Source of the DNA: Norana najaformis
Taxonomy: Eukaryota; Annelida; Clitellata; Crassiclitellata; Hormogastridae
DNA: 64,000 bases
Assembly: GCA_964023275.1 (NCBI GenBank)
Contig: OZ029915.1
Span: 14,452,712 to 14,516,711, forward strand
Reading direction: 5' to 3'
The notes under the pieces are model-generated. The model did not search any database and was not told the DNA's origin. It saw only the letters and a program-made list of their open reading frames with translations. Positions 10,726 through 21,275 of the stretch are shown piece by piece (positions within the stretch are counted from its first letter, which is position 1; each line of letters begins with the position of its first letter). The translations under genes were made by a program, and so were the position numbers.

Positions 10726-12429
10726 ATGGCTACTTCCAGACGGAGCTGCATTAACCATCCAGACATATTCTGCTACATTTGTGGGGAATACACACTAAAA
10801 GCAAACAGGAAACCGATTTCTGAGTTTGTAAAAAGAGCATATGTAGGTTATTTTGGTGTCAAACTTGGAGATCAAGATAAGCAATGGGCTCCTCATACAG
10901 TATGCAAAACTTGTATTGAACAATTGCGCCACTGGACAATTGGAAAGAGAAGCTGCCTGAAATTTGGTGTACCGATGGTTTGGAGGGAACAGATAAACCA
11001 CTTCGACGACTGTTACTTTTGTATGGTTAATATCATAGGCATCAATCGAAATAATCGTCACAAGTTGTCTTACCCTGATATACCTTCAGCCAGGAGACCT
11101 GTTCCGCATTCGGATATTGTACCAGTTCCACCTTTTCGCGAACTACCTCAGCTCTCAGACGATGAGACTTGCATGTCCAATATCGGACAAGATGACGAAA
11201 GTGAAGAAAGTGGGGGCAGTGACAGTGATTTCCAATCAACTTCACACAGTGAACGTTTTGACCAAAAAGAGTTGAGTGATCTGATCAGGGACTTAAATCT
11301 TTCCAAAGAGTCCTCTGAATTGCTTGCGTCCAGACTAAAGGAAAAGAATGCACTTCAGCCTGGAACGAAAATTACAATTTATAGAAACAGAGAAAAGGAT
11401 TTGCTGCCATTCTTTACCGAAGACAACAACCTAGTATTCTGTAATGACATCAGCAACTTATTGAAGAAAATTGGTCTGTCGGATTACAGCCCAGATGAGT
11501 GGCGTCTTTTTATCGACAGTTCAAAACGTAGTCTGAAATGTGTGCTTTTAAATAACGGCAACAAATTTGGTTCTATTCCAATCGGTCACTCCACCAGGAT
11601 GAAAGAAGAGTACAATGCCGTCTCTTTAGTACTGGAAAAGATAAAATACAAAGAACATCAATGGGTAATTTGTGTAGACTTCAAGATGGTAAATTTCCTC
11701 CTTGGTCAACAAAGTGGCTACACAAAGTATCCCTGCTTTTTGTGTCTTTGGGACAGTAGAGCCAAGCATGAACATTGGACAAAAAAAGATTGGCCTTCGA
11801 GGAAAGACATGGTGGTTGGAGCTCAAAATGTAATCAAGGAATCTTTGGTGGCACGAGATAGGATCATACTGTCACCACTACATATAAAGCTAGGCCTGAT
11901 GAAACAATTTGTCAGGGCTTTGAATAAAGAAGGTTCATGCTTCGAATACATAGTACACAAGTTACCAGGAATTACAATGGAAAAATTGAAGGCTGGAATC
12001 TTCGATGGTCCACAGATTAGGCAACTTATGAATGACCCACTTTTCATACCATCAATGAATGAAATCGAATCTTGTGCCTGGTCTTCCTTTGTTCTTGTAA
12101 CTAAAAATTTTCTTGGCAACAAGAAGGCAGACAATTATGCACAACTAGTAGAGGATATGCTTCTTCATTTCAACAAGCTTGGCTGCAACATGAGCATTAA
12201 AGTCCATTATCTCCACAGTCACTTAGATCGCTTTCCAGAGAATCTTGGTGACTTCAGCGAAGAGCAAGGTGAAAGATTTCACCAAGACATCAAAACAATG
12301 GAAAATCGATATCAAGGAAGATGGGATGCACACATGATGGCAGACTATTGCTGGAATATTATGCGCGATTGTTCCGGCAGATGCCACACTCGGAAATCGT
12401 ACAAAAGGAGCTTCTTCGGTGTCGAATGA
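10726..12429 (+). CDS. Putative DDE-type transposase (567 aa, unnamed family)
   Basis: Open from ATG to TGA. The N-terminus has three CxxC pairs (C16/C19, C60/C63, C96/C99), probably zinc-binding DNA-recognition modules. An acidic Ser-rich linker (about 143-180) follows. The core looks like an RNase H fold. D264 is in LFIDSSKRSLK, the usual first-strand Asp with antiparallel strands after it. D318 is in VICVDFK. A CFLC...KHEH insertion (C337, C340, H348, H350) follows. E513 or E516 is in SEEQGERFHQ near the end. A CxxC/HxH insertion between the second Asp and the Glu is known in CMC and hAT transposases. The domain reading is inference; what is certain is a long intact frame centred between inverted terminal repeats. 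Similar proteins occur in many animal genomes as uncharacterised repeats. An AATAAA lies 113 bases past the stop. Confidence 0.75.
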   Translation: MATSRRSCINHPDIFCYICGEYTLKANRKPISEFVKRAYVGYFGVKLGDQDKQWAPHTVCKTCIEQLRHWTIGKRSCLKFGVPMVWREQINHFDDCYFCMVNIIGINRNNRHKLSYPDIPSARRPVPHSDIVPVPPFRELPQLSDDETCMSNIGQDDESEESGGSDSDFQSTSHSERFDQKELSDLIRDLNLSKESSELLASRLKEKNALQPGTKITIYRNREKDLLPFFTEDNNLVFCNDISNLLKKIGLSDYSPDEWRLFIDSSKRSLKCVLLNNGNKFGSIPIGHSTRMKEEYNAVSLVLEKIKYKEHQWVICVDFKMVNFLLGQQSGYTKYPCFLCLWDSRAKHEHWTKKDWPSRKDMVVGAQNVIKESLVARDRIILSPLHIKLGLMKQFVRALNKEGSCFEYIVHKLPGITMEKLKAGIFDGPQIRQLMNDPLFIPSMNEIESCAWSSFVLVTKNFLGNKKADNYAQLVEDMLLHFNKLGCNMSIKVHYLHSHLDRFPENLGDFSEEQGERFHQDIKTMENRYQGRWDAHMMADYCWNIMRDCSGRCHTRKSYKRSFFGVE

Positions 12430-12541
12430 CTTGAAATTTTTATAACAAACTTGTTCTGTTTGGTATCATATAAGTACAGTTTCAAGTACTACCATTTTCT
12501 TTTAAGTATTTGTATTATTATGTTTATTTAGTGTATCACAT

Positions 12542-12547
12542 AATAAA
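12542..12547 (+). promoter_or_regulatory. Polyadenylation signal of the transposase gene
   Basis: AATAAA, 113 bases after the stop and inside the transposon's right end. Confidence 0.55.
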
Positions 12548-12611
12548 TTGAGCACTACATAATTATAGCTATAGCCTTATGTTTTATGGGCGAGCAGAGG
12601 CAAGGACTGGT

Positions 12612-12741
12612 ATATGGCATAATGTTCTATATCTCGAAAACTAGACCTGCTGGGAGAAAACTGGTGCCTTTTCTGGAATCGGCAGGTCAAATATACCCAG
12701 AAACAGTTCTAACATTTGAGGCAACAAATTATGTGTTGGCC

Positions 12742-12745
<4 letters not shown>
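12612..12745 (-). repeat. Right terminal inverted repeat
   Basis: Its reverse complement starts CACTGGCCAACACATAATTT and shares the ordered blocks of the left repeat, including CAGGTCTAGTTTTCGAGATA. Confidence 0.7.
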
Positions 12746-12828
<83 letters not shown>

Positions 12829-12866
12829 GCTGTTATTATTATTATTATTATTATTATTTTTATCGC

Positions 12867-12936
<70 letters not shown>

Positions 12937-12949
12937 ATTATCATCATCA
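12746..12949. repeat. (ATT)n array
   Basis: Longest ATT array of the window, with AGC/CGC interruptions near 12828 and 12865. It separates the transposon from the RT-RLE copy C. Confidence 0.95.
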
Positions 12950-15108
12950 TCATATATGTTCATAGTAGAGTTCCGGAGAAGCAGATGGCGTTCCCACGCT
13001 GGACAGCTACTGAGAGTCTTTGAAGCAGGTAGTTGGTCTCCAGTGGATCGTGGGTTGCCATTGTCATCCTTCGTCCTAACTCCCACACAAAATCCAATCC
13101 TTCCGTACTCCATGCGCCGCTGGTCTCCAGTGCGACCGCCACAAAAGAGTGGGTTTGGGCTATAGTGGCGTATTTTAGCCTTTTGGCTGAGACTGCCCGG
13201 TTTGCAGCTTCACTTTGTCCGGTTGAAGTAAAACCTAGATGTGACGCTGCAAATGTGTCAGAAACTGTCACATCCCATGTAAGACATCTTCCGCGAGACC
13301 ACGGGATAAGAGTCACGCCATCCGGTCGTTTGCCATCTTCCCTGGTGAGTCCCAACGGTTCTTTCTGAGCAGGGATGTTCGCTCTGGTAAGCGCTCTCCA
13401 TATAATGTCGTTGAGCATGTTATGGCGTTGTTGTCTGCCAGCACTCTTTCTGCAGACCAGACCGTGAAGTCCTCTGGCGTCGACTCTTTCGCCACAGTGA
13501 CACAGATGTGGCTCGCACAGTGTGGTTCCCAGTCGCATTCCAACCGCGGTCCGTATCACCTCATCCGAAAGACGAAGTCCCAATGCGGTTACTGGAGGAG
13601 CCAGCATCCAATCTCCAGAGTGTGGTGCTTGAGAGGCCAAGAGACGAGCGCGGTCTAGTGGGTTGTTCGCAGACTCATGTAAGCTCGCCGACGCCTTGCT
13701 TGTCCAGCGACTGTCCCATTCCCTTTGTCGATGAGCTGCTGATCCAGTTGGTGGTTCTGCACCCGTGAAGACCATCCATGCATTCAGTGCGGTATTCACT
13801 AGCTCGTCTGAGGTATCGGCTGATTCTGGTGGCAGTATGTGTGTTTGGAGTTCGCTTGTGCTTGCAGCAGAGGCCAAGAAGGCAGAAAGTGCCAGCGTAG
13901 AAGCACAGCGAATCCCAAGACCGCCATCCCTAACCGGAAGGGACGCCTGGAGCCATTTCTCATCCGACAGCTCAACATTTAAGATAGTCGATAGTCCGTC
14001 TCTTAAAAGAGAGTCAAATCTGGTTAGACTGGGGCATTCGGTGCAAACGGCTGTGCGCATTGTGTAGAGCAGCTTCGGAACGCTCAAACCGTTTCGCAAC
14101 AGCACTAGGGCGTCATGTGCGTGAAGCATTGAGAGCCTCCCAACTGCTCGTTCCAGATCATTTCCCTTCTCATTCACCACCTTTTCAACGGCTGGTCCCG
14201 GCATCAGTGGTGTGCCCAATAGTGTTGCCTCTCTTAATGGTGTAAGGTTGAAGCCGGAGAACGCGAGATTGTCGACTTGATTTTCGTCATTCTGGAAAAC
14301 AATCTCGCATTTGGCGCGGTTAAGTCGAAGTCCGAGCTTAGCGGATTCCTGCGCGATCAGCTGAACATCCAGGGCCACCACATCCACACTGCCTCCCAGT
14401 GTTAAGTCATCGAGGAACGCTATTTTCAACTCGGACTTCAGCTGCTGCAGGATTGGCTGTATTGTGATGCAGAATTCCACGGGGCCCATCGGGTCACCTT
14501 GCTGGGTACCCTCTTCTGATCGAAGAATATTTGATCCATGTTTTAAGAGCGGACTACAAGAATATGCGGCGTGAGTGAAGCGGTAAAGCTCAGGAATATC
14601 TCTTGCAACCGCTTCTAATAGAGAGTCTCTGCGAAGGGTGTTGAAGGCATTGGCGAAATCCAGTTTGACTAGAACGGCATCAGTCGACATCGAAGTGGCC
14701 CAGCGGCGGGTTGCATGTACTGCTGCTTCGGCGCCTCCTGGTACGCCAACGCCCAGCTGGATCGGGGCGAGCAGTGGAGATAATTTGGTCACAGCGTGTG
14801 CGTTCGCACATTTGGCTGCTAGGCGTCGCCACGTGTATCCGACCGCAATTGGCCTGATTCCTCCGTCTTTTTTCTTCAAAGCCATCAGATTCGCCCCATA
14901 TATAACTTCGTTGACCTCGGTCGGTAGGCTCCCTTCTAACATCAGATTTACCAGGTCATTGAGGTGGTGGATGAGGTTTAAATCGACACCCGCCGAAGTC
15001 AAATCTTTGAGGTGTTGTGGGGTTATGCCGTCTGGACCAGCTGCCGAACCTGCAGGAAACGAAGAAATAGCTTCGACAATGGCTCGTTCAGATGTATTCA
15101 GTGCAGCA

Positions 15109-15110
<2 letters not shown>
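12950..15110 (-). CDS. Reverse transcriptase plus restriction-like endonuclease (retroelement copy C)
   Basis: The frame from 15108 to the stop near 12958 has no internal stop. The first Met is at 15002, but the coding sequence begins before it: SFPAGSAAGPDGITPQHLKD is readable at 15080-15010. Counted from that Met, the RT motifs are KKKDGGIRPIAVG (43-55), catalytic D115 in VKLDFANAF, QQGDPMGP (167-174) and FLDD (196-199). Near residues 490-580 comes a CCHC knuckle (LCHCGERVDARGLHGLVC) and then KRPDG...RCLTWDVTV, the PD-(D/E)xK signature of the nuclease in R2-like non-LTR elements. This arrangement is what places it among RLE retroelements. The 5' part of the protein (zinc fingers, start) is missing, cut at an (ATT)n array. 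A short untranslated end leads straight into (TAA)n at the 3' side. Coding capacity is partial but the catalytic core is intact. Confidence 0.8.
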
Positions 15111-15161
<51 letters not shown>

Positions 15162-15202
15162 CGCTGTTATTATTATTTTGTTATTATTATTATTATTTTC
15201 CT
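15111..15202. repeat. (ATT)n array
   Basis: ATT array with CGC and TTTTG interruptions, on the 5' side of copy C. Confidence 0.9.
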
Positions 15203-15247
15203 CAGAATTATTGGTAGAGGGCTATCATAGAACCCATTAGCAATATT

Positions 15248-15255
15248 TATTATTA

Positions 15256-15301
<46 letters not shown>

Positions 15302-15302
15302 G
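15248..15302. repeat. (ATT)n array
   Basis: ATT array on the 3' side of tail copy D. Confidence 0.95.
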
Positions 15303-15508
15303 AAACAAATCTATTGTGTCACTTCAATTATGATACAAATCTATTGTTGCTGGAGCAACTAGAGCTGTTGTGACGTCCAGACTGGCACACTGGAAACAGG
15401 TCGACTAGCTGTACCTCCGAATCTCGTGATCTTGTCTTTAAGCGCCGTGGTGAAGAAGCAACCCTGAGTTAGCGGTCGCGTAAGTGTAGAGCGTTCTGTG
15501 GGCGTTTC
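15303..15508 (-). mobile_element. RLE retroelement tail, copy D
   Basis: About 205 bases nearly identical to the 3' parts of copies A and B, from the CAATAGATTTGTTTCA end to the segment encoding 'TPTERSTLTRPLTQGCFF'. It is cut on its 5' side at an (ATT)n array. Confidence 0.75.
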
Positions 15509-15539
15509 TATTATTATTACTATTATTATTATTATTATA

Positions 15540-15572
<33 letters not shown>

Positions 15573-15597
15573 TATAATAATAATAATAACAATAAGA

Positions 15598-15642
<45 letters not shown>
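15509..15642. repeat. (ATT)n array with inverted (AAT) core
   Basis: ATT repeat interrupted near 15572-15600 by AATAAT on the same strand, so it can fold back on itself. Confidence 0.9.
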
Positions 15643-15644
<2 letters not shown>

Positions 15645-15764
15645 CTGGAACGGCTACAACTCGTCAAGTTCGGGCATGGCAAAACGGCTACGGAAGGCAA
15701 CGGCATTGAAACGCTGAATTGCTATAGCTAGGCGCTGAAAGAGGTAACAAGTTTCTTTTTGATC

Positions 15765-15767
<3 letters not shown>
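15643..15767 (-). mobile_element. RLE retroelement fragment, copy E
   Basis: 125 bases bounded by (ATT)n on both sides. They encode CYLFQRLAIAIQRFNAVAFR and ELDEL-stop, the C-terminus of the same protein family (copy C: YLLQRLSVAVQRGNAICF). The stop is followed by about 9 bases and (TAA)n. Confidence 0.7.
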
Positions 15768-15824
<57 letters not shown>

Positions 15825-15853
15825 GTATACGTCTATTATTATTATTTTTTAAA

Positions 15854-15934
<81 letters not shown>

Positions 15935-15935
15935 G
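15768..15935. repeat. (ATT)n array
   Basis: Two long ATT blocks split by a short GTATACGTC / TTTTTTAAAA stretch near 15825-15858. Confidence 0.95.
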
Positions 15936-16033
15936 AAACAAATCTATTGTGTCACTTCAATTATGAGGGACAAAGCAGTGTGTCGAGAGAATATCACTGT
16001 ATTTCGAGGTCTTTCGTTCTGCTGCGATCTCAG

Positions 16034-16035
<2 letters not shown>
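15936..16035 (-). mobile_element. RLE retroelement, internally deleted copy F
   Basis: Joins about 30 bases of the 3' terminal block directly to the 5' segment of copy B (GACAAAGCAGTGTGTCGAGA to CTGCGATCTCAGC). Everything between is missing. Both outer ends abut (ATT)n, and the 5' end is the same base as in copy B. Confidence 0.7.
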
Positions 16036-16070
<35 letters not shown>

Positions 16071-16071
16071 T
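16036..16071. repeat. (ATT)n array
   Basis: Short ATT array separating copies F and G. Confidence 0.9.
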
Positions 16072-16073
16072 AA

Positions 16074-17522
16074 TTCTTTAGGATTTAAGAAATTATCCGG
16101 AAAATGAAAAAATTCTGGGGTGGCTACAAATCGTCAAGATCTGAGGCAGCAAAAGTACTGTGGAAGGCAATAGCGTTAAAGCGTTGAATTGTGAAAGCAA
16201 TGCGCTGGAGAAGATAACTTGTTTCTCTCGAGTCACTGATTATACGAGAGACAGCGCCCTTACTCTGTTATGAAGAATAAGTCACTGCTGTTAATTGGGG
16301 CGAGAGTCCCAAACGCCAAAGGGACAAAGTGGTAGATTTGTGCAAGAGTGTTATATTTTTGCATTTCCCATTTGCTGCAAATTCAGCTGCGCCGCCAGTT
16401 GAAGTCGATGTGAGTAGGAGGTAAGACGCGGTCAGAGTGTCTATTACAGTAGTATCCAATATCAAAGCGTCTACCATGGAATGAGGGTTAGACCATCAGG
16501 TCTTTTCCCGTCTGTTCTACTAAGTCCAGGAGGTTCCCTCACTGCTGGTAGACCTGCCCGAATGAGTCCCCGCAAGATTAAGTCATTGAGGGTCGGAGAG
16601 TCGCTTGTCTGGCGGTTCGACCTGATCTAAGGGAGCATGAAAGCCCATGGGAACCACCGACCATGACAAGGGCATTTGTGACGTTCACAGATTTTGACTC
16701 TAAACCCGAGGCCTACTGCGACTTTCACGGCCTCATCGTCCATTCTCAGGCCATGGGCAGTTATAGGCAAAGCATAATCCAATCGCTCGCATGTGGTGCC
16801 CCAACGGTCCTAAGCCTTGTTTGATGGTATGCGTCAGTACTGAGTTGCAAAGAATGTTGGCATCCCTTTCAGTAAAGGGTATGCCCCAGTATGACTGCTT
16901 GTGGACAAAGGCATTGTCGGTTGGGAACTGCACAACCATCACATCAGCGATCCAGCAGAGTTTTGGCTTGCAAGTCTTCTGGTACCTGAAGATTGTTCAG
17001 GATGGAGGACTGAAGACTCCCGGTGCCTGCAGTAAAAGCCAAAATGGTAGGGAAGCGCAAGAGAGTCACCAGGCGAATGCCCAAACATACAGCCATGACT
17101 GGAAAGGAGGCTTGGAGCATTTTATTTTCAGAGAGGGACAAATTGAGTATTGTTTCCAGGCATTGGCGCAACAGATAATCAAATTTCTTCAAATCGGGGT
17201 GGTCCACACAAGGAAAACAAGTAAAGTGTGCAGGAGTTTCGGGTGGGTGAGAGAGCTTCTTAGGAGGATGAGTGCATCATATCTAGCAACATCCTTCAAC
17301 CTTGAGAATTGCCAATGATAGTTCAAGGCATCGGGACTCAGTAACATGCTCAAGAGCGTCTGCTTTAGAAAGTGGGGCGTCGAAAAGAGAAGCAGCCTCG
17401 CCCCGATAAACAAGAACTCGTTGAGAGAACTGTGTTTGGTCGTGAGTTGGCACATTGCCGAGGGAGAGAGAAGAAGACAATTTAAAAAAACTGGTTGAAG
17501 CGGCAAACAAAAGAGGGGTGTC
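16074..17522 (-). pseudogene. Decayed RT-RLE gene, copy G
   Basis: Read right to left it parallels copy C. 'DALILLRSSLTHPKLLHTL' lies near 17280-17230 (copy C: DALVLLRNGLSVPKLLYTM). 'FDYLLRQCLETILNLSLSE' and 'LQASFPVMAVCLGIR' lie near 17180-17090. The nuclease region lies near 16540-16440, and CFVPLAFGTLAPIN near 16320-16290. Frames change repeatedly, and the RT catalytic core would be further 5' and is absent. It ends on the left with the shortened type-2 tail (TTATCCGG) and the (ATT) array. Confidence 0.7.
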
Positions 17523-18130
17523 ATTAATATTTTAATTTTTACCCGAAACATATACGATCCCTCAGGATTATAAAAATTAGGGCAGTATTATTATGTGAAG
17601 GCTAATCTTCGCTTATAGCGCTGTTTTGGTGGAAACGGTGCTGCACAAAAGCGATAGCACTGAGGCGCTGGAATGCCATCCACATGTACCGATGGAAGCA
17701 AGTAGTTTCCATATTGTCTCCCGAGACCTGTGCAAAGCAGTAGTCGCAGCGCTTGGTGTAAGCGAGGTCATCTTGATTTATTGGGACCAGGGTTTCAAAG
17801 GCCAAGGGCACAAAGCAATATAGTGGTGTATTTAGTTATTTTTCTTTTAGCTGATATCTTAGCGGCAGGACGCACGACCTCGGCTGATCTGTGAATAAGC
17901 TGGTTCCCGTGACTTAGCTTTCGTTGGGCGCTGTAGAAATCTTGAGATTACGATTACGATTCCGATTACGATCTGGCGCTGTGTGATTCTGCTTGCGTGT
18001 CAACGACAGCGTCCCAGGCAAGACATCTGCCCCTCTCCCAGGGGATCGGATTCACGCCATCGGGACATCTCCCATCGGACCTGGCAAGTCCAGCTGTCTT
18101 CCTGGTAACAGCAATGTCATTTAATAAGGC
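17523..18130 (-). pseudogene. Decayed RT-RLE gene, copy H, with nested LINE tail
   Basis: From 18130 leftward: 'CPDGVNPIPWERGRCLAWD' (nuclease motif, copy C: RPDGVTLIPWSRGRCLTWD). A foreign 85-base L2 tail then interrupts at 17886-17970. Next come 'AKISAKRKITKY' and 'CFVPLAFETLVPINQ' with 'AFQRLSAIAF' (17885-17600), and last a type-2 3' tail (GATCCCTCAGGATTATAAAA, 17545-17585). Stops and frame changes show it is dead. Confidence 0.65.
17886..17972 (+). mobile_element. 5'-truncated L2-type LINE tail, copy 1
   Basis: Has the block TGTGAATAAGCTGGTTCCCG and a GATTACGATTACGATTC tail, shared with 18265-18345, 38351-38425 and (worn) 61795-61830. GATCTG occurs at both edges and may be a 6-bp target duplication. 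Confidence 0.65.
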
Positions 18131-18139
18131 TTGAGTGGC

Positions 18140-18345
18140 AGTCTTCCCTTTATCTACCTAGATCCAATTCCAAAGACCACCCACCGTAGCCGTCTATCTG
18201 CCTGCCTGATTCTTGGATCTCTACTCGGAATCGAACCCTTCTTGCCTATCGAATTTGAGCGCCTGTGAATAAGCTGGTTACCCCGACTTAGCTTTCGTTG
18301 GGCGCTGTAAAAATCTTGAGTTTATGAATACGATTACGATTTTTG
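18140..18345 (+). mobile_element. L2-type LINE tail, copy 2
   Basis: A longer copy of the same 3' end, starting with CACCCACCGTAGCCGTCT (compare CACCGTAGCTGTCTGACTG at 38287). It continues through GCCTGTGAATAAGCTGGTTA to a CGATTACGATTT tail. Confidence 0.65.
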
Positions 18346-20525
18346 GCTTTGGGCTGTGAAATTTTCTGCATTTTTCGGTCACTGCCGGACTCCGCGGTTC
18401 TTAGTTATCTGCGAAACCGAAACTGAATCTGATCGGAAGGACAGATTAAACTTTTTGGTCGTAATATGACGCCTGCAATATTCATATATGAGTAAATATA
18501 TTCAGTTAGTTTGTAGTCAGTTTTATGCACATCTAACCTATTTTAATATATATCGATTGTTGATTCTTTGTAAAATATTTAAGGTGTCTGAGCGATTTGG
18601 GAAAACTGACGTTAAAAAGCAGATTGTTTAATTATTGGAGCTTTCTGCCGTTGTCGTAATGTTTTGTTGGTTCAGCGATACGTGACGCCAGGTGAGAAAA
18701 ATAAGAGAAGACAAGGAATTAGGATAGGATTAAAAAAATTATTGTTTTCTGTTTTAAACAAAAGACTTATGCAGGAATTGCAAGAGAAGCAGAGACGGTG
18801 AGCTCGTAACAATGAGAGCATTGTTCGTTCAGTGGTGAGACCGTTTCCTTAGTTCTGGCTGGTGTTTAAATATTTTGACTGTGACTGGCTTATGATTGGT
18901 GACAGTATAGCAACATTTACTGATTGAATTGCAGTTAATTATCAAGCGTAAAGAGTGCTAAGGTTGTTTATTTTTAAGGCATTGCATTGTATGGATAATA
19001 TCAGATGGGAGTACGATTAATTACCTCCTACCTCGACATCAGTATGGTTTACTACATTATAACTGGCAGTAGAAAATTCCATTTTACTGTGGCATGATCA
19101 GTACAGGGTTAAGCCAAAGAGCAATAAGTGCATTTCTGGTGATTACAATAAACGATGTTAGAAAAATCTTGAGTTTATGCATATTTGAATGATGATTGCA
19201 GGGGTTGAAGGTACTCTCTGAGGACAGCCCATGCTGTATTGAAAGTTTCCAGTCTAATTGGAATTTGAAAGATGGTGAAAAAACATGAAACCCACACCAG
19301 ATGCAGTGATGGCTGTCCTGAGGTAGGTAGTTAAACCAAGCCATAGTCATGCTACCTTAAAAATTGCTGTTGTAGAATTCATAGGTACATGTGGCCAAGT
19401 TGTTACCCATAAGGGCTGGCTCTTCCTGCATTGCTACCCAAAAGTTTCTTTACTGATGAAGAGCTGAATCTGCTGCTTTCCACTTGTGAACAGCACGAAA
19501 CTTCAGGTTTAGCATTTCTGAAGCCCTGGGTGGGTGGGTAACACATTCAGATCAATCTGGAATGATTAGCATTCTTGTCCCAAAATGGCAGTTGTTTCTT
19601 CACAGAATCATCCAAAAACAGCAGAAAGTCCTGACAGACTCAAGAAATGCTACAGGAGTGGACAGAACATAAAAATACTAAGCATGCACAGGATACTAAG
19701 CAAGCAAACTGATCAATTAACACCCAAAATTTTGAAAATATTCTAGTGGACAAAGATGGCAGCTAAATGCAACTGGAGTGAGTTCCTGATTACCGTGAAG
19801 CGCCATGCATTATTAATATACATTGGTCAAATATAAATGGTTATTTCCAAAGTGAAATGTAGGGGAGTGTGCCTCAAGATGCACCTTTTGTCCAAGACAC
19901 CTCCTTCCATAATATTGAGATTTATTGATGTAACAACATATCAGCCCACTTCCAAAGTCAGCAGACCATGTTTGTTCAAAAGGGATGTGGTTTCTGCTGC
20001 AAAAAGTTTTCCTTCATTTTTGCACTTTTGCATGTGATCATTTGACTGACTGTTCAACACTGTGATTGCAAAGTTTTGGAGTAATCTATTTTATGTTTGT
20101 TAACCATTTTACCAACTATAGATATGCAATTGATGTACATTTTAACCACGTCAAAAGGGACTCAATAAATTGGCTTTATTATGTGGGTCCATTGATGCCC
20201 AAAACACACCTTCTGCAGTGTAATGTTGGCAGTTAACAAGAAAATCAAGTTCAGTTGAAATAAAATTAATGGGTTATGAATTGCCTGAACCATATGATTA
20301 CAAGGATTACGGACAAAGCACATAAGGCTGTCGTCTTGTAGCTCAAAGAAAAAGCATGCTTTCGATCGGTTTGAGTGGTTGGTACCAGTGTTTTAACAGC
20401 TGATATAGGAACATACAGCAAACTTAGAAAAGATCTTCATGCATACTAGGGTATTGAGATTTTGAGACACAAGTGAAGATTAGTTAGTTGCAATAATACA
20501 TTTGAAACTTTTGAAATAATTTCAG
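18346..20525. other. No gene recognised
   Basis: AT-rich sequence before the first recognised receptor exon. It presumably holds the receptor's promoter and an upstream non-coding exon, because a splice acceptor (TTTCAG) precedes the signal-peptide exon. No coding similarity, repeat family or promoter motif stood out. Confidence 0.5.
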
Positions 20526-20631
20526 ACTTTTCCTGTCATGGAGTTCTTTTCAAGAAAGTTGTCAATTTTTAATATGATCTTGATATTGCTGTTCCAAGTG
20601 CTGTTCACCATGGATGCTTCTGACAAAATTG
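20526..20631 (+). CDS. Receptor exon: signal peptide
   Basis: Acceptor TTTCAG at 20520-20525. The ATG is at 20538 (the coding part begins there). It encodes MEFFSRKLSIFNMILILLFQ and VLFTMDASDKI: a basic start, a hydrophobic core and a likely cleavage after the TMDA region. It ends in phase 1 at a strong donor GGTAAGTTA (intron from 20632). Being first in a run of ectodomain exons supports it as the secretion signal. Confidence 0.65.
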
Positions 20632-20756
20632 GTAAGTTATTTTATTAAAATTCAGTGTAGATGAATCTTAAAGTAATGATTCTCATACATTGCTTATAAA
20701 TTTTGAAATAATGGCAGTGTTTTTAATTGATCAGAGTATTTGATTCAACGTTCTTT

Positions 20757-21115
20757 TGCTGTCCCATAACTCTCTACAATACTTTCAACCCATTAGTCTT
20801 TTTTAGCTTTTCACCATCCAACCATGTGCATCTACCTAATCATTCTCTTACTTCATTTTGCCCAGCCCCAGTTGCTACACATCTTAAGTTCTCTGATTGA
20901 TCCATTTCCCACTCTGCACCTAACCTCTGAAACAATTTGCCACCTGAATTCCACAAATTCTTTGTTCCTCCAAACTTTCTGTCATTCACCCACATAAGTT
21001 GCATCAAACCCTTCTATCACTCCTCAAGCTTTCCATTAATAAGTCAAGTCCCACCTCTTCAAGAAGTGTTACCCGATCCGTGCACTGTCTTTCCACGTCC
21101 CTCAAGCTAAGCACA
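20757..21115 (+). pseudogene. L2-type LINE C-terminal fragment
   Basis: Same 3' coding region as the LINE at 57414-57800: a 'NSLQYFQPISL' start, then 'LHFKFSD', 'LWNNLPPEFHKFFVPPNF' and a SFKLSINK/F..KKCYPI-like end, with many small changes. It lies in receptor intron 1. Confidence 0.55.
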
Positions 21116-21178
21116 ACCACTATATAGCAAAAGTTCCTCTGTCTTCTTTCCCTCTGTGGTCTCCTGGCAATAGATATG

Positions 21179-21275
21179 GTACCGTATTTTCTGGAATATA
21201 AGACGCGGTTTTTTTACACGAACTTCTAGGGGTGCATCTTATGTGCGGAAATTTTATAAATTTTTTGAAGTAGCT
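21179..21275. repeat. Transposon terminal repeat (Tigger/MITE-like)
   Basis: TACCGTATTTTCTGGAATAT followed by AAGACGCGG and GGGTGCATCTTATGTGCGG. This is the style of 'TACCGTA...' terminal repeat seen at both ends of the element at 43466-45034 and at 46195-46270. The other end of this copy was not located. Confidence 0.45.

Larger units (their letters stand above)
10122..12745 (+). mobile_element. Apparently intact CACTG-ended DNA transposon
   Basis: A 2624-base unit with inverted ends starting CACTGGCCAACA at both termini. The terminal similarity continues imperfectly for about 130 bases. The unit carries one uninterrupted 567-codon gene in the middle and sits inside an ATT array. Flanks read TTA on both sides. 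In a pure ATT array that fits a 3-bp (or multiple of 3) duplication and excludes 2, 4, 5 and 8 bp. CACTN ends with a 3-bp duplication are known from the CMC (CACTA/EnSpm-like) transposons. The superfamily is an inference, because no search could be run. Confidence 0.8.
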
